A DNA stretch of 64,000 nucleotides, from the NCBI GenBank assembly GCA_029263415.1, contig JAJCXN010000041.1, positions 291,581 through 355,580 on the forward strand, written 5' to 3'. Source of the stretch: Acidobacteriota bacterium. Its GTDB lineage: Bacteria > Acidobacteriota > Thermoanaerobaculia > Multivoradales > Multivoraceae. Positions 10,601 to 18,807 of the stretch are shown here, piece by piece. The notes beneath the pieces are model-generated. The model was not told the origin of the DNA, did no database searches, and worked only from the letters and a program-made list of their open reading frames with translations. Position 1 is the first letter of the stretch. Each line of letters opens with the position of its first letter. The position numbers and the translations under genes are program-made.

Positions 10601-11082
10601 ACATGGTCGACCTGATGACCCGAAAGCCACGAGCTGGCATTACCAACGAAGTGCCCGAAGGGGCGCCCATTAGACTGCCGGCTGGGATCCTCGGTCCGAA
10701 GGCGCTTTTGATCAACGAGATGGCTGGCTCTGGTGGCGACTTTTTCCCGTGGGTGTTTCGCCAACAGAAAGCAGGTCCTCTCATCGGCAAACGCACCTGG
10801 GGCGGGCTGGTTAAATCGTCGGTGCACTATCCGATGATCGATGGCGGTGCGCTGACGGCGCCCGACAACGCAGTGTTCGATCCCGTAAAGGGTGAGTGGG
10901 TTGGCGAGAACAAGGGGATTGCTCCTGATATTGAGGTGTATCAGGACGCCAAGTCGATCAATGCCGGCGGTGACCCGCAGCTCGAACGGGCGGTTACCGT
11001 GCTGCTCGAAGAGCTAGAGGCGAACCCCCCGATGCAGGTGGTGCCACCCAAGTTTCCGACGCCGGCAATCCCGCCTCAGTAG
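7666..11082 (+). CDS. Tricorn-like S41-family peptidase with beta-propeller
   Basis: Exported peptidase of 1138 aa starting at a GTG, with a signal peptide ending near PATA. Residues about 30-540 carry PD40/TolB-type propeller repeats (FSPDGSQVAFSSNRSG, WSPDGDEVAWFS and others). Residues about 740-830 match the tricorn core (WRQLFDEAWRYQRDFFYD). A PDZ-like segment lies near 840-890 (VGEYILAIDGVELT). The S41 domain follows, with the nucleophile in AGSGGDFF at Ser1022. Tricorn-type enzymes degrade peptides; here this would be in the periplasm. Oddity: residues about 548-615 are an acidic, Ser/Lys-rich low-complexity linker between propeller and protease. The gene stands alone and converges with the DUF2855 gene. 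Confidence 0.92.
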   Translation: MRLSTLLALAFVATTIILPPATAEQARLLRQPTLSADHIAFVYASDIWIVDRAGGAARRLTSTQAVETNPHFSPDGSQVAFSSNRSGDQAVYVLPIRGGTPERLTWHPAGAASRGWTPDGTRVLYASSRGTAPSGYNRLWTVSVNGGPSTMLPAPWGYDGSLAPDGSSLIVDRVSRWDQEWRHYRGGQNTALTVLDLDDLSETFLPHDRTTDIQPLWIDDTVYFLSDRSWTMNVFSVRPGAAGADVAQLTDYDGADIKWLDGHDGTLVFERDGYLHLMSAGTGSGPSSPTQVEITIDGDFPWMEPQWEDVGDRARSAAISPSGQRAIFEARGEIFTVPVEHGDTRNLTKSSGVADRAPVWSPDGDEVAWFSDPGDGYRLLLGSQDGLGDVRSFPLGESKMVWEPTWSPDGKHIAFVDDDVRVRVFAVESGQIKTVDIGGTNLERGGMGLVWSPDSQWLAYSKTHPNNLRRVVVWSLEDGLNRVITDAMADAAAPAWDRGGKYIYFLASTELALGSGWANTSSMESDPRYAPYLVLLGKDAATPFEPRSDEESGPDSEDDSEEDAEDNGEDESEDDDTDSGSAKTAKKSKKGDSKTADSRGGKSDDNAGPDGEDDKEVKVAIDFAGIQQRVVPLGMPTSRYFSTVAGPADSVFILEGQPDGPPVLHKFSLEEREASEFVVGARQVSVSADGSKLLYRGGGGWSVVGTASKPSPGGGKGGAKGGGSLDLDLQMKLDRTAEWRQLFDEAWRYQRDFFYDPNMHGRDWDEVKTRYQPLVEHVRHRSDLNYLLDQVNGELSVGHSFVFGGDMPDGPSSRAGLLGADLVADDGRWKISRIYTYESWNPNLKAPLQRPGLKVEVGEYILAIDGVELTASDDPYRLLDGTAGRQTVLHVSDGTTMEGATKIIVEPIRSENGLRRRAWVEDNRRRVEELSGGRLAYIWVPNTGGQGVGSFNRYLFAQQDKDGAVIDERFNGGGLLDDYMVDLMTRKPRAGITNEVPEGAPIRLPAGILGPKALLINEMAGSGGDFFPWVFRQQKAGPLIGKRTWGGLVKSSVHYPMIDGGALTAPDNAVFDPVKGEWVGENKGIAPDIEVYQDAKSINAGGDPQLERAVTVLLEELEANPPMQVVPPKFPTPAIPPQ

Positions 11083-11202
11083 GGCGCGAGGCTGCCCGCA
11101 CCTCAGTTAGGGTGTGAGTTCTTCGTTCGCGGTCGATAGCTGCATCCGATCGCGGCCTCGGGTCGGGCATGCTCACGGCTGCAGCCTCCTTGCACGATCT
11201 TT

Positions 11203-12312
11203 CTACAGCTCGACGATGAGCCCTTGATCTGGCGGTATCCGGCCCGTGCAGACGTCGTCGAAGATGGCGTCGAGGCCTTGCAAGCCGTCGAGCTTCTTGA
11301 GCTTGAGCCAGTCGCCGCTCTTCGACGCGGTCTCGCTCAGGAAGGTCGACGACTTGTCCGCGAATCCTTGAGGGCCCCAGTCCTTCATGCGCTGCTGTAT
11401 GTGGCTCGGAGCAAAGAAGAACTCGCTGCGTTCGGCAATGATCTGTGGCGTTGGTCCCGCTTGGTCCCAGTGGGTGAGACCGACGTTGATGGTCTTGATC
11501 ATGTGGTCACCTAGGTGGGCGTGCAGGCGTCCAAGCACCTCGCCGTTGCCCGACATGTCGACGATAACGCTGGGCACATGGTTGTCGATCCGCTCGAGGT
11601 CGTCGTAGGTGACGCTGGTGTCATAGAGCCCTAGGCTCTCGACTAACTCTCTGTTGCGTGGTGAGGTGATGCCGACCACAGGAGGTGAGGTGTTGTCGCC
11701 ATCGAGTGCGTAGGCGAGACCGATGCTGGTCTTGCTGGAGGCGCTGACAATGATCACCTGCTTGGCGTTGTACCAGTCGTTGTCTTGGAGCACATCCCAC
11801 AGGCAGAACGAGGTCACATGGAGCGGCCACAAGAGCATGCGCAAGGCATCGTTGGCCTGGTCGTAGCCAGGCTCAGCATTGACTCGGCGGTAGATGTTGT
11901 AACCCGCTGGTAGGTGTGAGCGATGGGTGGCGCCATCAAAGAACTGGCCAGCAGAGACGTGCACCGGCTTGATCTTGAGATGGGTTGCTGGAGGCCAGTA
12001 TCCGAACAGTCGCTCACCGACAGGCACGTCTTCGGCCTTCGAAGCGATGACCTCGGCAAATCCCCAAACCGGCATCAGGCCCCATTCAGCGGTGTCGCCA
12101 TCGCCTTCGCTTGCAACACTGCTGGCGGGCGGGAAGAACTGCCAGTAGCCGATGCGATCGCCAGTTGCCGCGTAGGTGATGTTGTTGGCGGTAACGGCGA
12201 AGTGATCGACCTTGGCCAGGACTTCGCCTTCGGCGAGATCGCCGCCAGCGATTGAAGTTTCAACGATGCGAGTGGTGGAGAAGCGGTCTTTGCGGATCTG
12301 AAGTTCGGTCAT
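11203..12312 (-). CDS. DUF2855 family protein
   Basis: 369 aa. It resembles the DUF2855 family through an N-terminal segment (VDHFAVTANNITYAATGD) and a central VIIVSASSKTSIGLAYAL stretch reminiscent of the nucleotide-binding fold of medium-chain dehydrogenase/reductases. A zinc-dehydrogenase-like oxidoreductase role is therefore possible, but the reaction is unknown. Its ATG overlaps the end of the upstream flavoprotein gene by four bases (ATGA), so the two are translationally coupled. It is the last gene of a three-gene minus-strand operon with a glutathione transferase and the flavoprotein, which suggests a small-molecule redox or detoxification pathway. Confidence 0.85.
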   Translation of the reverse strand: MTELQIRKDRFSTTRIVETSIAGGDLAEGEVLAKVDHFAVTANNITYAATGDRIGYWQFFPPASSVASEGDGDTAEWGLMPVWGFAEVIASKAEDVPVGERLFGYWPPATHLKIKPVHVSAGQFFDGATHRSHLPAGYNIYRRVNAEPGYDQANDALRMLLWPLHVTSFCLWDVLQDNDWYNAKQVIIVSASSKTSIGLAYALDGDNTSPPVVGITSPRNRELVESLGLYDTSVTYDDLERIDNHVPSVIVDMSGNGEVLGRLHAHLGDHMIKTINVGLTHWDQAGPTPQIIAERSEFFFAPSHIQQRMKDWGPQGFADKSSTFLSETASKSGDWLKLKKLDGLQGLDAIFDDVCTGRIPPDQGLIVEL

Positions 12313-13766
12313 GCGCTGGTCTCCTGTGAGGCGCTGATTTCTTGGAGGAACTGCTGAAGCTTGCCCATGGCAGGCATTGCGTTGGCGCGCAGGCGTTCGA
12401 GTACTGGGCGCTTGGCGGGGTCGTTCTTGGCGTTACGCATGATCTGGCTAAAGCCATCAAGACGATTGTTCAAGAGCCACTCGCGCAAGCCCTCTTCTTG
12501 CGCCCACATCGCCTGGTTCATCATGGTGGCGGCGACGCCGCGAATCCAGTCAGTGTCGTGATTGGGCAGTGGAACGACCCCGCAGATGCGGTTCTTGTCT
12601 CGGTCGATGTCGTAGGTGGCTTCGATGTGCGCGACGAAAGCGGCGCTAAAGATCGGTTGGTAGGACCGCACGGTCTGCGGGACGATTGTGTCGCCTTGAA
12701 AGATTGGTGCCTGGACGAGATTGCCGGCAGCGCTAGCGGAGCAGTCCACATGCAAGTGGTCTGGACCGGTTGGGATAGTGCCCTGATCGAGCACGATCTG
12801 GTTGAAGCCGAGGTGCTGGACTCGTCCCATACGGATAATGTTCTTGATTCGCCGAAGCTCGGTGAGTTCGGCTTGGCTAACGGTTGCTCCATGGAACATC
12901 TGGGGCCGGACGGCTTGGTCGATGCGGAGCAAGACCCCGGCCGCCTCAAGTCGATCGAACAGGTCGTAGATGGACTCAGCGCTGGCGATCGCTTCGGTTT
13001 GAGCGGCCAGGGTGCCGATGGAAGAATCAAAGAACTCGTCGGTCGGCTGGGTGTTCTTGCGATCAAGAAGCCAACCGTCGCGCGGCATGATCCAGCGAAT
13101 GGTATCTGGATCGACGCCCATTTCGAGTAACCAGAGGCAGGCGTCGATGCCGGTTTTGCCTCCACCGATAACCACGATTCCGGCAGGGACTTTGGTGATC
13201 TTCGGTAGCTCGTTGAGCGCGTGAAACCAGGCCTCGGGCGCGATCTCGAAGCCCGGTGTGTGTGTCGAAGGTACGGTGGTCTTGAGGAAGGTTGCATCGA
13301 CCGTCTTCTTGTGGACTTTCACCTGATGGGTGCGGCCGGTGGTTATCGACTTGAATTGGCCGTCGCCCAGGAACTCGCACATGGGAAAGTACTGAACGCG
13401 GCCCGAAGGTAGGAACTGATGGCGCATCACCTCATCGAAGTAGGCGCTGACTTCGGCGCCTGTCGCCAATTCGTAGAGCCCCTGGTTGAGTCCGGTTGGG
13501 TCCTTGCGGCCCTTGCTGAGTTCTCTGGAACTCACGCCATAAAAGGCTGACGGCTGGTGCAGTGTCACGAACGGGTAGGCGTCGTTCCAGTGGCCGCCTG
13601 GTTTGTGATGGTTGTCAACAATGATCAGGTTGGCGTCGGTCTCCGCAAGCATCGTGTCGGCGAAGGCCATGCCGACGGCACCGCACCCGACAATCAAGTA
13701 GTCAGTTTCTAGCGATACAGGTGCGAGGCCGTTAAGAGAGTCGAGAGGGCTCAAGTCAGTATCCAA
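12309..13766 (-). CDS. FAD/NAD(P)-binding oxidoreductase
   Basis: 485-aa flavoprotein with two Rossmann signatures: YLIVGCGAVGMAFAD near residue 25 for FAD, and GIVVIGGGKTGIDACLWL near residue 200 for NAD(P). This is the arrangement of class-B flavin monooxygenase-like enzymes. The PGGHWNDAYPFVTLHQPS segment after the first fold is typical of such proteins. No membrane segment is evident. It lies 27 bp after the glutathione transferase gene and overlaps the DUF2855 gene by four bases, so all three are very likely co-transcribed. The substrate is not predictable from sequence. Confidence 0.88.
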   Translation of the reverse strand: MDTDLSPLDSLNGLAPVSLETDYLIVGCGAVGMAFADTMLAETDANLIIVDNHHKPGGHWNDAYPFVTLHQPSAFYGVSSRELSKGRKDPTGLNQGLYELATGAEVSAYFDEVMRHQFLPSGRVQYFPMCEFLGDGQFKSITTGRTHQVKVHKKTVDATFLKTTVPSTHTPGFEIAPEAWFHALNELPKITKVPAGIVVIGGGKTGIDACLWLLEMGVDPDTIRWIMPRDGWLLDRKNTQPTDEFFDSSIGTLAAQTEAIASAESIYDLFDRLEAAGVLLRIDQAVRPQMFHGATVSQAELTELRRIKNIIRMGRVQHLGFNQIVLDQGTIPTGPDHLHVDCSASAAGNLVQAPIFQGDTIVPQTVRSYQPIFSAAFVAHIEATYDIDRDKNRICGVVPLPNHDTDWIRGVAATMMNQAMWAQEEGLREWLLNNRLDGFSQIMRNAKNDPAKRPVLERLRANAMPAMGKLQQFLQEISASQETSA

Positions 13767-13793
13767 TCTGCTGGTTCATCCTGCGGTCTGAGA

Positions 13794-14411
13794 TTAAGCG
13801 GACGCACTCGGACGTGCGGTCACTGCGGCGTGCCAGCGCCAAAGGGACGATAGGTCGTCGTCTGGTCGTAGCTCAACCAAGTTGGTCGCGAAGTCGATCA
13901 CGCACAGGGCGGTGATGTCGACGATGGTAAACCGATCTGCGGCGAGGAATTCGTCGCGCGACAGTAGGTCGTTGAGTCGCCGGTAGAAGACTCGGGCGGC
14001 CGCCTCACCCTGGAGCTTTGCGGCGGGAATCTGTTCAAGGTCAGGCAAGAGCCCCGCTACCACTGGACCGTTGCGCCATGCGGCACCGATCGGCCCCAAG
14101 AGTTCGAACTCTAGCTGTCGACCAGCCGCCTCGATCAGTCCGAGTTCCTCAGCAGTTGCGCCCATTAGGTTGGGCTCCGGGTGTACCGCTTCAAGGTATC
14201 GGCAGATGGCGACCGATTCAGCAATACAGGTGCCGTTGTCGAGTTCAAGCACCGGTATTTTTCCCGACGGGTTCTTGCCTAGGAACTCGGGTGTCTTGTG
14301 TTCGCCCGCGAACATGTTGACCTGTTCGAGCACGACGTCGATGCCCTTCTCAGCAATGAAGATGCGGACACGCCTGGGGTTAGGGGCGCTGGTAGCGTCA
14401 TATAGCTTCAT
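13794..14411 (-). CDS. Glutathione S-transferase
   Basis: Cytosolic GST of about 205 aa. The thioredoxin-like N-terminal domain has NPRRVRIFIAEKG and the glutathione-binding GKIPVLELDNG...IAESVAICRYLE. An all-helical C-terminal domain follows. The ATG at 14411 (MKLYDATSAPNP) matches the usual GST start; a longer open frame upstream to 14552 has no family resemblance and was discarded. It is the first gene of the three-gene minus-strand operon. It probably conjugates or reduces electrophiles using glutathione, which implies that the host makes glutathione. Confidence 0.9.
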   Translation of the reverse strand: MKLYDATSAPNPRRVRIFIAEKGIDVVLEQVNMFAGEHKTPEFLGKNPSGKIPVLELDNGTCIAESVAICRYLEAVHPEPNLMGATAEELGLIEAAGRQLEFELLGPIGAAWRNGPVVAGLLPDLEQIPAAKLQGEAAARVFYRRLNDLLSRDEFLAADRFTIVDITALCVIDFATNLVELRPDDDLSSLWRWHAAVTARPSASA

Positions 14412-14465
14412 CTGGTGATCGTCCGTGTGCGAGGTGGGTGTGACTGCTGTTGAGCCCAAGACTCT

Positions 14466-14516
14466 CCAGGTTGGAAACTCCCGAGGTTTGGAAACTCCCT
14501 CAGTTTGGAAATGCAA
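14466..14516. repeat. 17-bp imperfect tandem repeat, three units
   Basis: Units start at 14466, 14483 and 14500. The first two share GGTTTGGAAACTCCC with one difference, and the third has diverged (CAGTTTGGAAATG). They lie in the gap between the divergent GST and amidohydrolase genes, where they could affect promoter spacing. Confidence 0.75.
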
Positions 14517-14637
14517 TGGAATTCGGTCAGGCGCAGAGGTTAACCTGGCCATCGTCTCTGCCGGTGATGCGCGATCCTTCGTTTGCCAGACTCTTCAACT
14601 CTTCCTACGCTCAGCCTCTTTCATCGGAGCCCATTTC

Positions 14638-15786
14638 GTGAGCTCAGCAATCACCGCAGCCGTCGAGTTGCGCCACCGACTTCACCAGCACCCAGAACTT
14701 TCAGGGTACGAGGTTCAAACTGCTGCTGCGGTCAGCGAGTTCTTCGCAGCATTGACTCCGGATGAGTCCTGGCACGGTCTCGGCGGGCATGGCGTCGCGT
14801 TTGCTTTTGATGGCACAGGCCCCGGCCCCACATTACTCTTGCGCGCCGAACTCGACGCCCTGCCAATCAGCGAGCCAAATGAGCTCGCCTATCGCTCGCA
14901 ACGTGCGGGCGTCGCGCACAAGTGTGGACACGATGGCCACATGGCCATTCTCGCGGCGCTAGCGGTGGAGTTGGCCGAGCGACGACCGAGCCGCGGTCGT
15001 GTGGTGTTGCTGTTTCAGCCCGCCGAAGAGACCGGTGCGGGTGCGCGGGCTGTCGTGCGAGACCCGCGTTTCGCCGAGATCGCGCCAGACTTTGTTTACG
15101 CTTTACACAACCTTCCTGGCCTTCCACTTGGCCAGATCGTGGTGCGTGAGCACACCATGTGTTGTGCTTCGACCGGCATGATCGTGTCGCTGCATGGTCG
15201 CAGCGCCCACGCGGCACAGCCAGAGACCGGAATCAGCCCCGCCAACGCGATGTGTGCGTTGATCGCCATCGCTCAATCGCTGTCTGACCGTGTGGGTGTT
15301 GGCGAGGAACTGGCGTTCGCAACAGTGGTTGGCGCACGACTAGGAGACGCGGTGTTTGGCACCGCGCCTGATTCAGCCCAGGTCATGCTGACCCTCAGGG
15401 CTGAAACCGATGCAACACTAGAGCGCATGCAAGCTGAGCTCGAAGCACAAGCGACGGCGATCGTGAGAGCAGAAGGGCTCACGCATGACATCGCCTACCA
15501 CGATGTGTTTCGCGCTACGACCAACTCTAGTGAGGCGGTCTCTCGTCTGCGCCGGGCAGTTGCCGGGATGCCGATAGTGGAGCTGGACCAACCACTGCGC
15601 TGGTCGGAGGACTTCGGTCGGTTCACCGCATTGGCCGAAGGTGCTCTGTTCGGTCTCGGAGCGGGCGAGCAGACGCCGGCCTTGCACGACGAAAACTATG
15701 ACTTTCCGGACGCTCTGATCCCAGTTGGCGCGGAGGTATTTTCGAGGCTGGTCGAGTCGTGTCTTGGGGGAGCCAGAAGGCCGTGA
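14638..15786 (+). CDS. M20-family amidohydrolase (hippurate-hydrolase-like)
   Basis: Metal-dependent amidohydrolase or carboxypeptidase of about 382 aa in the M20D group, which deacylates N-acyl amino acids. It shows the N-terminal RHRLHQHPELSGYE signature, the metal-binding HKCGHDGHMA, and PAEETGAGA with the catalytic glutamate pair, followed by a lid domain (HGRSAHAAQPETG). The start chosen is the GTG at 14638, with GGAG about eight bases upstream. This gives the normal family length and places the RHRLHQHPEL motif close to the N-terminus. An in-frame extension back to 14425 runs through the tandem-repeat intergenic region and is not protein-like. It is probably cytosolic and transcribed alone. 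Confidence 0.9.
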   Translation: MSSAITAAVELRHRLHQHPELSGYEVQTAAAVSEFFAALTPDESWHGLGGHGVAFAFDGTGPGPTLLLRAELDALPISEPNELAYRSQRAGVAHKCGHDGHMAILAALAVELAERRPSRGRVVLLFQPAEETGAGARAVVRDPRFAEIAPDFVYALHNLPGLPLGQIVVREHTMCCASTGMIVSLHGRSAHAAQPETGISPANAMCALIAIAQSLSDRVGVGEELAFATVVGARLGDAVFGTAPDSAQVMLTLRAETDATLERMQAELEAQATAIVRAEGLTHDIAYHDVFRATTNSSEAVSRLRRAVAGMPIVELDQPLRWSEDFGRFTALAEGALFGLGAGEQTPALHDENYDFPDALIPVGAEVFSRLVESCLGGARRP

Positions 15787-15930
15787 GTGAACCGGTTCCG
15801 TGCGTCCTTCTTTTTGCCGGTCGAACGATGAGCAGGCGGCTCAAGTAGCCTCAGCTCTTTGCAAGCGAGTGCACCTGGTTTTAGGGTGCATTGCGAGGCG
15901 GCTCACCTGTCGGCAGGTACACTGGTCACC

Positions 15931-18771
15931 ATGGGTGGACATGATCATCGCGCTGTTGTCAGAACGTGCGTCGGTGTTCTCGCCCTGCTACTGGCACCGC
16001 CCCTGCTGCCCTGTTCGACCATTGCTAGTGACGCCGAGTTCTGGCTGGGCGCAGACGGTTTGGTGCACTGGTCGAGGGGGTGGGACCCAACGAATGCGGA
16101 CCGTCCCTTTGGCTACGACTTCTTCGACCTGACGGCATCCAGTGCCGAACTCACGCTCAGGCCAGTTGCCGCCCCGTCGAGCCTCGGCTACAGCTCAGGG
16201 ATCGTCGGCCGCACAGCAACGGATCAAACCTGGTGGAACATCTCCTGTGCTCGCAGCGATGCACGCCAAATCTGTAATCGCTTAGTTCTAACTAGCGCTG
16301 TGGGAACGGTGCTGGGGTGGGTGGCCAGCCATCCGCTCGACGACCTCTGGTTCGATGGAGACCGACTACACGCTCTTGCCACTCAGCCTGACCGAGGTTC
16401 GTACTATCGCCGCTCAGATCCCCAAGCGCCGCACACCGTCACATTGCTGAGTGCCAAGCCTCGCTCGCTCGAAGAGACGCGGGTAGTGCCTACTGATGGT
16501 GCCGTGATCCTTGACGGGTGGGAGGTGGCTTGGAGCACCACCCTCGACCTGCCAGAGCGCTCCTGGAACGACCGGCTTCGGATCATCGTTCGCGAACGCA
16601 TCATCGGCTTCGTGCATAAGGATGATGAGACCGTGACCGTCGGTGTGTTCGACGCGCCGAGCGCGACTTCAACAGATGCAGCGGCAGCTCTGCGCTACCG
16701 CCGTACGTTTCCGCGCGCTCGTCACGGCCTCGCTACTACCAACTCCGGGGAGGTCGCCTTAGCGATGCCTCTAAGTCTCGCGCTGAGCAGCGACGGGAGG
16801 CTGGCGCTCAGCAACTGGACCTATCATTCAGACTGCTCGCACGATCGTTCTCCCGGCTTTGTGATCTTCTCACCAGAAGGCCAGGTCACAGCGGACGTAC
16901 AAACCGAGTGGCGCACGTTCAACGTTGCTTTTGATGCAGCGGAACATCTAGCGGTGGATCGCTCCGGGCGAATCGAACTTTACACAGCCACCGGTGAACT
17001 CGTTGAGGCTGCGCCATCTCATCCGCCTAAGTGGGACAAGCTCTACGAAGAGCAGGCCGAAAGAGCGCGGGCGCTAACCGCAGCGTCACCGATCGCCGAG
17101 TGGGCCGAGTTCTACAATTTCCTAGAGTCCAAGCAGGTGGCGGCCGACCTGTTGGTTCGAGAATGGCCGCGAGCCGAACCACTTCTGCAGGATGATCCCT
17201 GGTTGGATCTGGGCGCGCTCTTTTGCGCCGAACACGGCAGCGCGGCGCGCACTGCCGCCTTGACGCGTTTCGATGGAGCGGTGGGCCCGGGGAAACTGGC
17301 TTGGCTGTGGGTCATCGGCCAGTGTTTTCAGGAGGGGCCACCCTCGGCCATGGCGTTCGCCCGAGAACTGCTGGAGATCGAGGGCATGTCCGATGATCGA
17401 CAGCTGCAACCGTTGCTCGAGAGATGGCTGCCCCGGGAAGCGGCAGGAGACTCCACAGTTTCCACCGATGCGTGGCAGCAAGCGGTCGCAGCGCGCGCCA
17501 GCGCCGATAGAAAGATCTGGGCCGGAGCGCGGGCAGCGAGAGCGCACCTCCTCGCCGACTTTGACAACCAACGCGAGGCCCTCGCCAGTCACCTCCAAAC
17601 CGGCCGTGCTCGAGGCGAGACCGCTCGAGCCATCTTGTTGGAAGCGCTGAGCGTGCAAGCTCAACCGTTCGGAGACCGGTCGGTCGTCAACTTGCGCCCG
17701 GCGTTGGAAGCGGCGGCGGATGCATGGCAGGACGCCGAGACGGAGAGCTTGCGCACCACCGGCGACATTCTTCGGCTGGCTACAACTGGGTCGATCGACC
17801 CTGTTCGGGGAGTCGAATTGCTGCAGCTCGCAAAAAGCCTAGGGGACCTGCAACTGCTCACTGCTCTCGCTCTCGCCATCGCGATCCGGTCCCCCAACAC
17901 CTCGACGGCCCTCTTCTTCGATGACTTCGACTACTCTGGCGTCGAGACTTCTGGGATTCCCCGCGAACGGGTTCTCGAGTTCCTTCGCGTGCTTGCGCCG
18001 CACCCGGGGAGCGGCGATCCTTTCTTGTCGAGGTCAGTGCGTTCGGCGGCGTCGAACGCACGGGTCGCGATCGCCCGCTCCTTGCAAGCTGACGGACGGG
18101 ACTTCCTGTTTGATCAACTTGTTGCCGCCAATACGGCTGAGGAGCGGCGCGACGCGTTCAACCCGGTGGTGTTCTGGATGATGGACGCTCCCGGTGATTG
18201 GAGTGTGAAGCAACTCGGCACCTTGATCTCTGGTTTGCACTTCAGCGGTCGCTCGGGCGAGCCGGCCGTTCACCTCTTGAACTCGGTCAGCTTCGAATTC
18301 GACGCCGCACACCCCTTGGGGCAACTTGTTCGTAGGCGCTTCCGCGACCTCATCGACCAGACCATCCGAGCCAAGTCAGGACAGTCTGATGAGACTGATC
18401 AGTCTCCCAATAGGCCCCCTTGGTTTCTCGATCAGCTATTCGGCTCTGGACCGAAGGAAGAAGATTCCCCCCTGTATGCGGTGCTCCAAGCTGAAGATCT
18501 CCGCGCTCTCCTGGGTGCCGAAGAGGACCTGGTTCCATGGCTCGCAGTGCTCTCGAAGACAGGCCCATGGCCAGCGATCGAGCCACAACTTGAACGCCTG
18601 TTGCAAAGCAACGCTTCCCTGATGGCGGCGGTGGTGCTGTCGTGGACTCAGAACGAACGAGCTCGAGAGGTTTTGTTGACACTGCGGCAAGCAGAGTCTG
18701 TCTACCACCGCAGTCCGGAACTGCTAGAGGGTCTGCGCCGTTTTGGTCTTCTGTCCAAAAGCGACGGGTGA
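15931..18771 (+). CDS. Large exported protein of unknown function
   Basis: No family was recognised. About 946 aa from the ATG at 15931. An N-terminal hydrophobic segment (VVRTCVGVLALLLAPPLLP) followed by CSTIASDAEF looks like a signal peptide, possibly a poor lipobox. Residues up to about 360 are beta-rich and contain NHL-like pieces (LALSSDGRLALSNW, LAVDRSGRIELYTATGEL), compatible with a propeller. The remainder is long, helical and rich in Ala, Arg and Glu, like a solenoid. It stands alone and converges with the FrnE-like gene only 36 bp away. An extracytoplasmic binding or scaffolding role is a guess from the architecture. Confidence 0.7.
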   Translation: MGGHDHRAVVRTCVGVLALLLAPPLLPCSTIASDAEFWLGADGLVHWSRGWDPTNADRPFGYDFFDLTASSAELTLRPVAAPSSLGYSSGIVGRTATDQTWWNISCARSDARQICNRLVLTSAVGTVLGWVASHPLDDLWFDGDRLHALATQPDRGSYYRRSDPQAPHTVTLLSAKPRSLEETRVVPTDGAVILDGWEVAWSTTLDLPERSWNDRLRIIVRERIIGFVHKDDETVTVGVFDAPSATSTDAAAALRYRRTFPRARHGLATTNSGEVALAMPLSLALSSDGRLALSNWTYHSDCSHDRSPGFVIFSPEGQVTADVQTEWRTFNVAFDAAEHLAVDRSGRIELYTATGELVEAAPSHPPKWDKLYEEQAERARALTAASPIAEWAEFYNFLESKQVAADLLVREWPRAEPLLQDDPWLDLGALFCAEHGSAARTAALTRFDGAVGPGKLAWLWVIGQCFQEGPPSAMAFARELLEIEGMSDDRQLQPLLERWLPREAAGDSTVSTDAWQQAVAARASADRKIWAGARAARAHLLADFDNQREALASHLQTGRARGETARAILLEALSVQAQPFGDRSVVNLRPALEAAADAWQDAETESLRTTGDILRLATTGSIDPVRGVELLQLAKSLGDLQLLTALALAIAIRSPNTSTALFFDDFDYSGVETSGIPRERVLEFLRVLAPHPGSGDPFLSRSVRSAASNARVAIARSLQADGRDFLFDQLVAANTAEERRDAFNPVVFWMMDAPGDWSVKQLGTLISGLHFSGRSGEPAVHLLNSVSFEFDAAHPLGQLVRRRFRDLIDQTIRAKSGQSDETDQSPNRPPWFLDQLFGSGPKEEDSPLYAVLQAEDLRALLGAEEDLVPWLAVLSKTGPWPAIEPQLERLLQSNASLMAAVVLSWTQNERAREVLLTLRQAESVYHRSPELLEGLRRFGLLSKSDG

Positions 18772-18807
18772 GCCACGCACCGGTCTGTATTCTCGAGATT
18801 GGGGCCG

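Noticed and set aside
12342..13130. 262-codon plus-strand frame opposite the flavoprotein gene
   Set aside because: No recognisable family; the opposite strand has two intact Rossmann motifs.
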